NCBI GenBank assembly: GCA_001599755.1
Contig: BCHX01000005.1
Span: forward strand, 3,344,409-3,408,408
DNA: 64,000 bases
Source of the DNA: Gliomastix tumulicola
Lineage: Eukaryota; Ascomycota; Sordariomycetes; Hypocreales; Bionectriaceae
Reading direction: 5' to 3'
Shown here one piece after another: positions 31,946 through 41,931 of this stretch. A model generated the notes under the pieces. That model was not told where the DNA came from. It worked only from the letters and a program-made list of their open reading frames with translations, and ran no database searches. Within the stretch, counting starts at the first letter, position 1. The number at the start of each line of letters is the position of its first letter. Position numbers and translations under genes: made by a program.

Positions 31946-33341
31946 TCGCGAGGGATGCATCCTGGTCAAGCTACCCTTGAGGTGGTACGGCACTGCAGTG
32001 CATTGATGCCTAGGCTTGAAGTAGAGAGGTCCATAGAGCGTCAATTGTCGATCTCGGGGCTAGATATGTCAAACGAAGCTGGAATTGGGCAATAAACTTC
32101 CAAGGAAGATGCTTGTCGGGCTCTCGCCTCCTGAATCAGGTGCAATACCACACTCAGCCCCGTGCGGAGTGATGGGAGTCTCCGCACGACCTCAGATTCC
32201 CCAACAGCTTGCTGCCTCGCCTCTCCAACCGAGACATCCGTGCCCGGGTCCTTCCAAGCCCATCCCGAGCCCATCCATACAAGGCATGTCGTCGACTCGT
32301 CGTGTCTCTCCATATCGTGATGCCATCACGAGAGGAGTGGAGCCTCCCCGGACCCTCGACCGGACAGTTTACGGATGCAACGCCAAAAAGGGGCACCTCC
32401 TCGTCGGACCGACGAGATTTAAAGGGAAAAAGAACCAGAATAGCTCCGAGACCGCCTGCCAATAGACCGTCCAACTACCCCATCCAACTGTCTCTCCAAG
32501 AGCATCGCGCGGACTTTGACATCGGTGCGGCGGAGACTCCACCAGGCAGCCCAGAGACAGCAGATCTTCCCCTCACGCTGTCGTTCCGACAAGACTTGGA
32601 CCTCTCGACACCATCACGATTTTGCTTGATAACCTCGCTCTGCCTTGGTCCATCTCCCATTTAAGAGGCAGACACAAGCATACGAGCAGCGAGAAGCGAA
32701 CAGCAGGTAAGGATAAACCCGTTTCCCCCCCCCTCACCCATCACCCGTCACCCGTCACGAGACCAGGCAAAAACGCCGCTGAGAATCCGGTCCAGAAGTG
32801 CCCGAGGCCGAGCAACCGCATCAAGTAACACCCCGATGATTCTTCTCCTCTCCTCTCCTCCCATCCCTCCCGCCGCCTCGTCCAACCCACCATGCCCCCA
32901 GGCTGCCCTCCCGGATATTTTATTCTCTTATATTCCCAGCCAATGCCCTTCTCGCTCTCGGGCGAAAGAGCAAGCCGTGTCAGGGCCATCTTCGCTTCCT
33001 TTGCCCCTCCCGGACACTGGACACTGTCCACATGTCACCAGTGCTCTCCACATGGTGGGCGGCGGACGAGGGAAACGGCGCTCGCTGCTTTGCACGTTAC
33101 CTGACGAAACGTATCGTGGGATGGGGGACTGTACCCAGAAAATAGGTGCGAGGGCCGGTATTAAAGGGTCGTGTCTGCTCTCTCTGTCTGTAGGAATAGA
33201 TTCTGAACTTGAACCACTCAACATCTATCCATCTCTTGTCACTGCCCGCGATATCATAGAAAAACGTGACCAACCGATTGCAACCGATTCCTCCTCCTCC
33301 CTATTCTTCACGTACAACACCGACAGAGACAAACCGCCAGC

Positions 33342-35147
33342 ATGACCATCGGCGCCCCGGCAAAGAAGTGGTGGAAGGAGGCCGTCGTCTACCAGATCTA
33401 CCCGGCCTCGTACTGCGACGCCAACGGCGACGGCACAGGCGACCTCCCCGGCATCACGTCCAAGCTCGACTACATCGCCAGCCTCGGCGTGGACATCATC
33501 TGGATCTGCCCCATGTACGACAGCCCGCAGGTGGACATGGGCTACGACATCTCCAACTACGAGGACGTCTACCGGCCGTACGGCACCGTGCAGGACATGG
33601 AGACGCTCATCCGCGAGACGCACGCCCGCGGGCTCAAGATCATGCTCGACCTCGTCATCAACCACACCTCGGACCAGCACGCGTGGTTCAAGGAGTCGCG
33701 CGCGAGCAAGGACAGTCCCAAGCGCGACTGGTACATCTGGAAGCCGGCCAAGTACAACGATAAGGGGGAGCGCGTGCCGCCGAACAACTGGCGGTGCAAC
33801 TTTGGCGGCGGCAGCGCGTGGGAGTGGGACGAGGCCACGGGCGAGTACTATCTGCACCTGTTCGCCAAGGAGCAGCCGGACCTTAACTGGGAGGACGCCG
33901 AGACGCGCAAGGCCATCTACGACTCGTCGATGGAGTTCTGGCTGAAGCGCGGCGTCGACGGCTTCCGCGTGGACACGGTCAACATGTACAGCAAGCCCCT
34001 CGGTCTCCCCGACGCGCCCATCGTCGACCCCAAGGCCACCTGGCAGCCGGCCGGCCCCCTCTACTGCAACGGCCCGCGCATGCACGAGTTCCTCGGCGAG
34101 ATGAACGCCATCCTGTCCAAGTACGGCGCCATCACCGTCGGCGAGCTGCCCTGCACGCCCGACATGGCCAAGGTGCTCAAGTACGTCAGCGCCGAGGCCA
34201 AGCAACTCGACATGGTCTTCCAGTTCGACGTTGTGGACGTCGGCTTCGGTAAGACGCACAAGTACGAGACGACGCCGCGCAACTACACGCTCCCGCAACT
34301 GAAGCAGGCCATCGAGCGCACGCAGACCCTCATCCGCGGCACCGACGCCTGGACGACCGTCTTCACCGAGAACCACGACCAGGCGCGCTCCGTGACGCGC
34401 TTCACGGACGACAGTCCCGAGTTCCGCGTCCGCAGCGCCAAGATGCTCGCCCTCATGCAGTCGTGCCTCAGCGGCACGCAGTACGTCTACCAGGGGCAGG
34501 AGATCGGCGCCGTCAACATGCCCAAGGCGTCGTACCCCGTCGAGAACTACCTCGACCTCGACAGCTACCTCTTCGTCGACTACGTCAAGGAGCGGTACGG
34601 CGCGGACAACGCCGAGGAGATCGACCGAGCGTTCACGGCGCTGCAGCACCTGGCTCGGGACCACGCGCGTGTGCCCATGCCCTGGGACGGCAAGCTCAAG
34701 TACGGCGGCTTCTCGGACGTGGCGGAGAAGGCCGGCAAGGAGGTCAAGGAGCCGTGGATGAAGCCGCATCCGCTCGTCGGCGAGATCAACGTCGCCTCGC
34801 AGCTCGACGACCCGGACAGCGTCCTCGCGTTCTACCGTCGTGCGCGTGCGCTGCGCAAGGAGTACGCCGACCTGTTCGTGTACGGTGACTACAACACGTT
34901 GAGGCTCGAGGATGAGGAGCTGCACCTGTTCGTCAAGCACGCTGTCGGGACGACCAAGCGTGCGTTAGTGGTGCTCAACTTCACCAAGGGGGAGAAGAAG
35001 TGGGCAGCGCCGAGTGCCGTGGAGGTTGGTCTGCCGGAGGGCACAGAGGTCAAGCTGTCGCTCGTGACGTCGACGCATGGAGAAAGCAAGCTAGGCGAGG
35101 AGACGCTTGCGCCGTTCGAGGGGCGCGTTTATCTGATTAATGCTTAA
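33342..35147 (+). CDS. Alpha-glucosidase (maltase), GH13 family
   Basis: A single exon of 601 aa; no signal peptide (MTIGAPAKKWWKEAVVYQIYP), so the enzyme is probably cytosolic. GH13 conserved regions are all present: DLVINHTS, GFRVDTVN with the nucleophile Asp211, VGELP with the acid/base Glu268, and ENHDQ with Asp346. The full length and C-terminal beta-sandwich (TLAPFEGRVYLINA) match yeast-type maltases. The residue after the nucleophile is Thr212; in yeast enzymes Thr at this site goes with maltase (alpha-1,4) activity and Val with isomaltase (alpha-1,6), so maltase specificity is favoured (inference). With the permease at 26346-28085 and the regulator at 22723-24717 it makes up a plausible alpha-glucoside utilisation set. 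It could alternatively act on sucrose or trehalose-like substrates. Confidence 0.93.
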   Translation: MTIGAPAKKWWKEAVVYQIYPASYCDANGDGTGDLPGITSKLDYIASLGVDIIWICPMYDSPQVDMGYDISNYEDVYRPYGTVQDMETLIRETHARGLKIMLDLVINHTSDQHAWFKESRASKDSPKRDWYIWKPAKYNDKGERVPPNNWRCNFGGGSAWEWDEATGEYYLHLFAKEQPDLNWEDAETRKAIYDSSMEFWLKRGVDGFRVDTVNMYSKPLGLPDAPIVDPKATWQPAGPLYCNGPRMHEFLGEMNAILSKYGAITVGELPCTPDMAKVLKYVSAEAKQLDMVFQFDVVDVGFGKTHKYETTPRNYTLPQLKQAIERTQTLIRGTDAWTTVFTENHDQARSVTRFTDDSPEFRVRSAKMLALMQSCLSGTQYVYQGQEIGAVNMPKASYPVENYLDLDSYLFVDYVKERYGADNAEEIDRAFTALQHLARDHARVPMPWDGKLKYGGFSDVAEKAGKEVKEPWMKPHPLVGEINVASQLDDPDSVLAFYRRARALRKEYADLFVYGDYNTLRLEDEELHLFVKHAVGTTKRALVVLNFTKGEKKWAAPSAVEVGLPEGTEVKLSLVTSTHGESKLGEETLAPFEGRVYLINA

Positions 35148-35371
35148 GGGACGAAGCTGAAGCACAGCTCCGTTGCCACAACTAGTTAGCTTCCTAGATA
35201 GGCCAATGAAACGAAACTTTGACCAAGAAGCACAATGCACGCTCCATCCATAAGGGAAGCGAGATACGAGTTGATCATGTTTGACGTTAGGACCAAGGAC
35301 TAGCTCAAGAGCCGACGAGACGGAGGGAGCGTCGTTCTTCTTTAGACGGCAGGTCGTTACGTATCGATGCC

Positions 35372-36987
35372 CTAGACCAGCAAGACCTCGGTCACACTGC
35401 TTGGGTGCTCTGAGAGTTCATTGCTCAGGATGGACATCAGCCCAAGCCGCGTATACCTCATCAACCCACCGTTCCCTGCCCCACGAGCTTCAAGGAGCAG
35501 CGTAGAGTAAATTACATTGCCATCATAGAACTCGGCCGCTGAAATCATGGAGATGGCGAGGCCGAAGAGGCCCTTTGCTTGCAACCAGCTTTTGATGTGC
35601 AAGTTATCACTCCGACAGTCATCGAGGTTGAAGCCATGTCCTAGCAGACTTTTCTCTGCCGTGGATATGTTGTCCCGCGAAAGATGCAGCTCCCAATCAC
35701 CATTGTCGACAACCGTAAGCGAAAATAGGTGGCCACGAAGCTTAATCCACCCATCAACGACCTCGCCCATGGGGGCATTCCGGTCCTTGGGTGTTATATG
35801 CCATGCTGTGGCGGCCGCCAGATGCTCACGGTTACGTATCCCACTCCAGGGCTCGATCGGCCATGTTACAGACGCCCAGCTCCAACTGGGTGCGACATAG
35901 CGCGGCTCGCCGGCCAGCGGCACTTCCCGGGGCATCCCATCGCTCTTCGCCTCCCACCACGCGGTGTCCCATTGGAGACCGCTTATTATCGAGTGGCTCC
36001 AGTGGCCAGCGAGATATTCCGTCTTCCCAAGCTGCTTTGAGAACCTCTCATGGAAGGATCGGGCCAGGCCTGCGATTGCTGGGAGCTTGTCGGTTCCGAC
36101 AGTCAGCTTCCGCTTTGAATATTCCTGTACAACCTTCTGCCAGGCCCTATCATTATATCCGTAGCCCAAAGCCCGAAAGATTCTTTCAGAAGCACCCGTG
36201 TCCGAGTGCGCGGAGCCCCAACGCCCTGGCATTGAAAATCCGTCTCCCGGCACGAAATGGCGGTTGCACTCGAATACCATATGCTCCGTCGCGTAGTACA
36301 GCGCCCGAGGGGCAAGGAGACGCTCTTTCGAGTCCAGCCACGCTGCGAGAGCGGCTCCCAAGGCATCTGCACCCTGAATTCCGGGTTGAGAGTCATCTGG
36401 GGGTTCGTCACATACGCTATGGCGCGCAGAATACCACCATGCGGAGTGACGAGCGCCACTGGCGTGTAAGTCCTCTGCGGCCTGTGCAGGAAACCAGCAG
36501 ATGGGCGACTTGCGCTGTCAGCAGCAATGAGGACGTAAGCCCCCGAGTAACATCTGTCATGGTAGCCGACTCCCGGACCCAGTCGTCCGCATCGTCCTGG
36601 CAGATGCAGAGTGAGTCGATCCACAGATAGCGGACTCCAAGATGGCGAGTCACCTAAATTACATCTCGGAAAGTCTTTGGCATCTCATCAACAGGGATCC
36701 CAGCCATGTGCTTCAGGAGAGTGTCAGTGGTCGTCTTGACGTGACGGGCATTGTGAGTCCCATCGCCTCCCCAGCGGTAACTCAAGGCGGCGTAGTCTTC
36801 ATCTCGCATCGAGTCTGACGACTCCCGGAGCCAAATCCTCCGCTGATGCCAAAGCTCTTCTAAGAGTGCAAGTCTTTGCGCTCTCACTCAAGGCATCCAT
36901 ACTAGCGTGAAAAGGCATACCAACGGGCGCAATCAGTGACTCGGTAGGCGAAAGAGGCTCGTATCCGCAGGGAGCCAATTGATACAT
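35372..36987 (-). pseudogene. Heterokaryon incompatibility (HET) domain protein, disrupted
   Basis: HET-domain sequence is clear but lies in three frames. Working 5' to 3' on the - strand: FHASMDALSESAKTC, then a net -1 shift near 36868, LLEELWHQRR and the HET signature YAALSYRWGG, then a TAG stop at 36654-36656 exactly between TFRDVI and VTRHLGVRYLWIDSLC. A further -1 shift near 36550 follows, between ESATMTDV and YSGAYVLIAADSAS, and a third near 36330, before KERLLAPRALYY. The rest is an intact C-terminal region. In most HET proteins a Gln or similar residue stands where TAG is, so a CAG-to-TAG change is likely. HET proteins control allorecognition cell death. With four lesions this copy should be non-functional, unless the assembly has errors. 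The suggested start near 36987 is uncertain. Confidence 0.8.
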
Positions 36988-38409
36988 GTCGCAACTTGGG
37001 CCGAAGATGGCCTCAGGGATTCTTGGGATGGGGCAGGGCACAGCAGCGGCCACCCGGCAAAAAGAATACAGCGGCATGCTTCTTGCTCGGTATCTCGGCG
37101 TGGTGAGCGGGAGAAGAATATGTTGTATTCCTACGAGGTAGGGAGGATACGAGGCAGCCAGATGCGAAACAGATGCCAGGCGACGTCAGGTGTGGTTTGA
37201 GATGAGCTCCAATGATGGGATGCAGGATCCACGAGCTCGATACCGACTGTCGCTCTGCTGCTGTAGATGCCTCATGGTGTCGACGGCTCTCGAACGAAGG
37301 TCATGAGGAGTTGGGAGCTCGGGCGGGGCTCGAGGTCGCCGACTTTGCATGGGGAACCATCAGCTCAGTCCCCCAGCCAATCAAATGCCTGTGTGCGTGA
37401 GCAGTACACTGCCAGCAGGATAAGGCATGGTCAAGGCGGTCTCGTCGGCTGGATGAAGGCGAGGAGAAACGCGTGTTCGGTGAAGACTGATGGAGTCCAA
37501 GCTGCCTGCCCTGTTTGAGCAAGACTTCCTAGCTTGTGGCGTTTTGGCGTTTTGGCGTTGGTGGCTCGGCCTGCACAGCCACAGCTCCTACACGTCCCTG
37601 ACCGGAATTGTGGCTTACGCTCCCGTCAGCCAGCTCCAGAGGCTGACGACGCCTTTTAGCGCTTTTGGGCCCTTTGGAGGGGCACCGAATCCCACCTCAG
37701 CCTCCAAATTCCCTCTGGTCCCTCCAAAAACGCCTTCCGATGCGCCTTGCAGCGCTTGCAACCCTCTGCATCCCACATTAACGCGCACATCCCTCTTTTA
37801 GGCCATCGACAGGCACTTCGGACGGCCATTACTGGCTCTGCCACGTCCCAGCATCCCTGGACTTCTTGGAGGAGCCCCTGCCCAACCCCCCACCAGCGTC
37901 GCACTGCTATTCCCAGCACAGGCAGGACAGACATTATTCACTGCGCGCGCGCGTGTCACGACCCCTTCCCGTCTCCCTCCTCGCATTTTCGGCCTCGCTT
38001 CTGGCGTCTGCCCAGAGTCCCGACGTCTCATCTTTTGGTTCCCCCTCCGCTCCCTCTTCCACCCTTGGCCGGTCCAAGCCACCCCTGTCTCCCTCGCGCA
38101 CATGGGATTATGCAGGCGGTCAGTGGTTATCCGTGTCCGTGACTAAGATCCTCCTCTCCTACTTATAGCTCTAGCTATTGCCCTCTAGCCTTCCCCCCGC
38201 ATCTATACTCCTAGTTCGCTTTATATCTTCTTCTTCTTCTTCTTCTTCTTTTACATATTTGAAACGAGAGTGCTCCTAGGACGAACGATATCCCGCTAGA
38301 CTATAGAAGACGTCATTTGCTGGATGCAACACGGACAAACCGCAGCGTGCGATCCAACACACAGCATCTCTGCTCCTCGACAGCTTCACATACAGACACA
38401 AGCTCAGCC
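36988..38409. other. 1.4 kb intergenic region
   Basis: No gene seen. It ends with the promoter and pyrimidine-rich leader of the inositol polyphosphate kinase gene, including a (CTT)n tract at 38227-38250. Confidence 0.6.
38227..38250. repeat. (CTT)n microsatellite
   Basis: About eight CTT units in the presumed 5' leader of the kinase gene, about 160 bp before its ATG. Confidence 0.9.
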
Positions 38410-39632
38410 ATGAGTAATCACGCAGTACCAGACCTGGACCAGCTCAAGAGCTTCGGCCATGCAGTCGCAGGACAGTAAGTGGCCGACGAACGGACCCCGA
38501 ATCTCTGGGGATCCCTAATTAACGCTCTGCTCCCCCCAGCGCCGGCACCATGTCCGACGAGGACGGCAAGCTCTTCATCAAGCCGTGCGTCCAGGCCGAG
38601 ATCGACTTCTACGAGTCCGCGAAGCGCGACTACCCGGAGCTCGCCGCCCTGATGCCCACCTTCATGGGCACGCTCATGCTCACGAACCCCGCCGAGCAGG
38701 ACCTCAGCGACGCCGTCGCGGGCGTCATCGCCGACTCGGGCAACGTCAAGACGACCAAGGAGGAGATCGCCGCCACCGTGACCGAGCAGGTGAAAGTCGC
38801 CGTCGCGGCCGCAGAAGCCGGTGCCGGGCCGGACGCTCCCAAGAACAACAACCCGCCCGAGTGGGTGCCCACCAAGGGCGGCAAGATCAAGACGAACACG
38901 GCCGTGGTCCTCGGCAACAGCGCGCACGGGTTCAAGAAGCCCAACATCCTCGACGTGAAGCTGGGCGTGCGGCTCTGGGCGGACGACGCGGCCGAGGCCA
39001 AGAAGATCAAGTTCGACAAGATCACCCAGGAGACGACGCATAAGAACTTCGGCTTCCGCGTCGCCGGCATGCGCGTCTACCGCGGGTCTGAGGACGCCTC
39101 GGAGCTCGACGACGAGGGTTACAGGTCGTACGACAAGGACTACGGCCGCAACCTCGTCAACGACGCCAACCTGTCCTCCGAGGTCCGCAAGTTCGTCTTC
39201 AACTCCACCGCGGGCATCGACGAGGATCTCGGGCAGGCCGTCTGCAAGGCCTTCGCCACGACGGTGCAGGATATTGAGGAGGTGCTAGTCCAGCACGAGA
39301 CGCGCATGTACTCGGCGTCGCTGCTCTTCCTCTTCGAGGGCGACGGCGAGATCCTACGCGCGAATATTCAGAAGAACAACGAGGTGGCCGAGGCGGTCTC
39401 GACCAAGGAGCGATCCGCCGCGAAGCGCGTCGATAGTGGCATCGTGCTCGAGGACGAGGACGTCGAGGAAGAGATCGCCGAGCTAGTAGAGTCACTGCCG
39501 CCGACGTTCGCCGTCAAGCTCATTGACTTTGCGCACGCCTCGTGGGTGCCTGGCGAGGGCCCCGACGAGAACATGCTTAAGGGCGTGCGCAGTATTAAGG
39601 ACATCTTCGCAGGCCTCGCAGGCGATGCCTGA
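38410..39632 (+). CDS. arg82: Inositol polyphosphate multikinase (Arg82/IPK2-type)
   Basis: Two exons, 38410-38474 and 38540-39632 (385 aa); the 65-bp intron GTAAGT..CAG joins FGHAVAGH to AGTMSDEDG. The IPK family run LDVKLGVRLW (about residue 159), the following KITQETTHKNFGFRVAGMR, the SLLFLFEGD motif and KLIDFAHASWVPGEG (about residue 351) are all present; the DFAH Asp is the metal ligand of this family. The N-terminal PCVQAEIDFYES..YPELAALMPTF also matches the family. The enzyme should phosphorylate inositol trisphosphate to higher inositol phosphates; yeast Arg82 also acts in arginine-regulated transcription. Nuclear location is typical, and a role in phosphate signalling is likely. The acidic insert near 310 (EDEDVEEEIAE) is ordinary for this family. 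Confidence 0.9.
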
Positions 39633-40401
39633 GGAGGGTGTGCCTCTACAGTGCGGCACGGGCGGCCAACACAAAAAGCAAATGATATCAAGAGAAATGA
39701 CTAGCGGTCCAGCGTTTCTTAGACAATATGTCTTTCCGAAAAGAAAAGAAAGCGGAGGGGACAGGGGGAGAATAAAGACGAGTTAGAGCCGAGGTGCTGG
39801 CGTCTTCTTTACTATTCAGATACCCCGGGAGCAGTGCTGGGCTTCGATCTGAAGGTGTCAGGTGTTTCAAGGGTGCGCTTGGTGGGAGAATTTGATTTTA
39901 AATACGTTCAACCGTAGCAAGGTGTCATGCACCTGAGATGCTATCTACAATGGAATATCCAATGTCTTCGATAAACGGCTCTCGATACTCTGCTGCTCAG
40001 TTGCGCTCGAGACTCATCTGAGGAACGGAGTTGTGATACGCATGTCCCATCCCAGATAACACCGCAATTAGAGATGCATAAAAACAGACAATAGTTTGAG
40101 TGTCCACCCCTCTCCTGTTTTACTTATTTATTTATTTATGTATTTATGTATTTATTCTGCGCCTTCTGAGACGCCTTTTGTTTGAACTTTGTCCCAACAT
40201 ATTGAAACGTTGAGGCTTGTCCTGACCCCAGCCATCTCCAGGGTAGCAGAGTCAGCAGCCACTGACGCATCCAATATGACGGGCAGCTCTTTTGTGGGGA
40301 GCTTGACCTCAGCACAAAGAAAATCATCCCACCATCCGCCGCCAGAAGTCTGATTTCTCCCGACTTCAATTGCGTCAGCGCAGACGCAGATGTAGCAGAC
40401 C
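39633..40401. other. Intergenic region between the kinase and CLP1
   Basis: No supported gene. An 83-codon - strand frame reaches the CLP1 start codon but shows no domain. A (TTTA)n-type AT-rich repeat lies at about 40124-40156. Confidence 0.6.
40124..40156. repeat. TTTA/TTTATG repeat
   Basis: An AT-rich short tandem repeat in the intergenic region. Confidence 0.8.
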
Positions 40402-41931
40402 ATGTCTATCCCAGGCCTAGGCCAGATCCCAACACAGGTACGCCGTCCTTGTTACCTCCATGCCCTGATCCTCGCCCTCAATGGCCCCGCGCTGACCAAC
40501 AAACCTCGCCCTCCTCTAGCCAACCGCCTCCTCCTCGCGCATCATCGCCCTCGCGCCCACCCAAGAATGGCGCTTCCAAGCCCCGCACGCCCGTCCCCTC
40601 GCCGTCAAGCTCCTCTCCGGCACCGCTGAGAAGGACGGCACCGAGCTCGCCCCGGGCACGACATACACCTTCACGGGCGTGCGCTCCAAGATCCTCACCT
40701 GGCAGCGCTGCGAGCTCCAGGTCGAGGGCGAGACCGACCACGAGCGCGTCGCGAACGCCGCCGACTCGGCCAGCGCGGCCGTGAACCTGCACACACACCT
40801 CAACGAGCTGCGCGTGACGGCGACGCGGCGTGGCGCCGAGGGGCCAAGGGTGCTGATTGCCGGCCCGCCGGGGACGGGGAAGACGACGCTCGCGCGCACG
40901 TTGACGGGCTATGCGACGAGGCAAGGGTACCAACCGCTCGTCCTCAATGCGGACCCGGAGGATGGCGTGTTGACGCTGCCCGGGACGCTGAGCGCGGCTG
41001 TCTTTGGGACGATTATGGATGTTGAGGCTGTGGGCGACGGGTGGGGGGGGACGCCGACGAGCGGGCCGAGCGCGGTGCCTGTGAAGCTGCCGCTCGTGCA
41101 CTTCTACGGAAGCAGGACGCCCGGTGAAGAGACTGGGTTCTACAAGCGGCTGGCGAGCAGGCTGGCGGGCGCAGCGAGCGGGCGGCTGAGCGCGGACGAG
41201 GAGGTGAGGATGGCCGGCATCATCGTGGACAGTATGGGGGTAGAGGAGGGGAGTGCGGAGGGCGTCGAGCTGCTGGCGCATATAATTGAGGAGGTTTCAG
41301 GTGAGTTCACGAGGTGTGGTATGTTGTTGCGTGCGGCACTGACGGGAGGATGCAGTCAATATCATCGTCGTGGTGGGATCGACGACACTCGAGACGCAGC
41401 TGTCACGGAGATTTGCTACGGAAAAGACAAGCCTGGGGGAGGACATCACGGTGGTACATATCGACAAGTCGGACGGCGTGGCGTGGAAGGACGAGGCATT
41501 CCACCAGCACGCGCGAGAGCTCATCATTAAGGAGTACTTCTTCGGTGACGCTCGTCGGGCACTCAGTCCGCAGATTCAGCAGGTCGACTTCGACAATCTC
41601 CTCATCTACAGAGTCTCACCATGTACGGCCACCTCCGCTTCCCCATTTGTATATTTCTCGCATTCGCTGACAGTCGACAGACGGAAACGGACTCGAGCGT
41701 GAGGAGTGCTCGCTGGAGATGCAGCACTGGACCTTTGCCATCATGAACGCCTCCCTGCGCGACACGCCCGATAACATCCGGCTCGCTAGCGTCATGGGCT
41801 TCGTGTACGTATCGGACGTGGACGAGGAGAGGCGGAAGATCAAGCTGCTTAGTCCGGTGAGCGGACGACTCGGGGACAGGCCGCTCATCTGGGGGCGGTG
41901 GCCCGAGCCTTACATCAACCTCCTGGGTTAA
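40402..41931 (+). CDS. CLP1: Pre-mRNA cleavage complex subunit Clp1
   Basis: Four exons: 40402-40437, 40520-41300, 41356-41622 and 41681-41931 (444 aa). The introns (82, 55 and 58 bp) all have GT..AG ends and rejoin family runs: MSIPGLGQIPTQ-PTASSSR, EEVS-VNIIVVVG and YRVSP-YGNGLEREEC. The Walker A motif GPPGTGKTTLAR sits near residue 127. The N-terminal beta domain (EWRFQAP), the phosphate-binding and central ATPase domain, and the C-terminal domain (SLRDTPDNIRLASVMGFVYVSDVDEERRKIKLLSP) occur in the expected order. Clp1 is a subunit of cleavage factor IA, joining Pcf11 and other factors in mRNA 3'-end formation in the nucleus; fungal forms bind ATP but usually lack kinase activity. Confidence 0.94.

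Larger units (their letters stand above)
28086..33341. other. 5.2 kb divergent intergenic region between permease and alpha-glucosidase
   Basis: No supported gene. Many ORFs of 60-160 codons exist but none shows a domain, a splice pattern or a plausible protein composition. It has CA-repeats near 29779-29817, GGCA repeats near 31926, and a C-rich stretch near 32728. The ends are core promoters, so the region is best read as two promoters with a large central block of unknown content (possibly a non-coding transcript or a lost gene). Confidence 0.55.

Noticed and set aside
33225..34940. 571-codon - strand ORF
   Set aside because: It is antisense to the alpha-glucosidase and lacks a domain; composition is Val/Leu/Arg-rich shadow.
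40152..40403. 83-codon - strand ORF next to CLP1
   Set aside because: It overlaps the CLP1 start codon on the opposite strand, and no domain or splice structure supports it.
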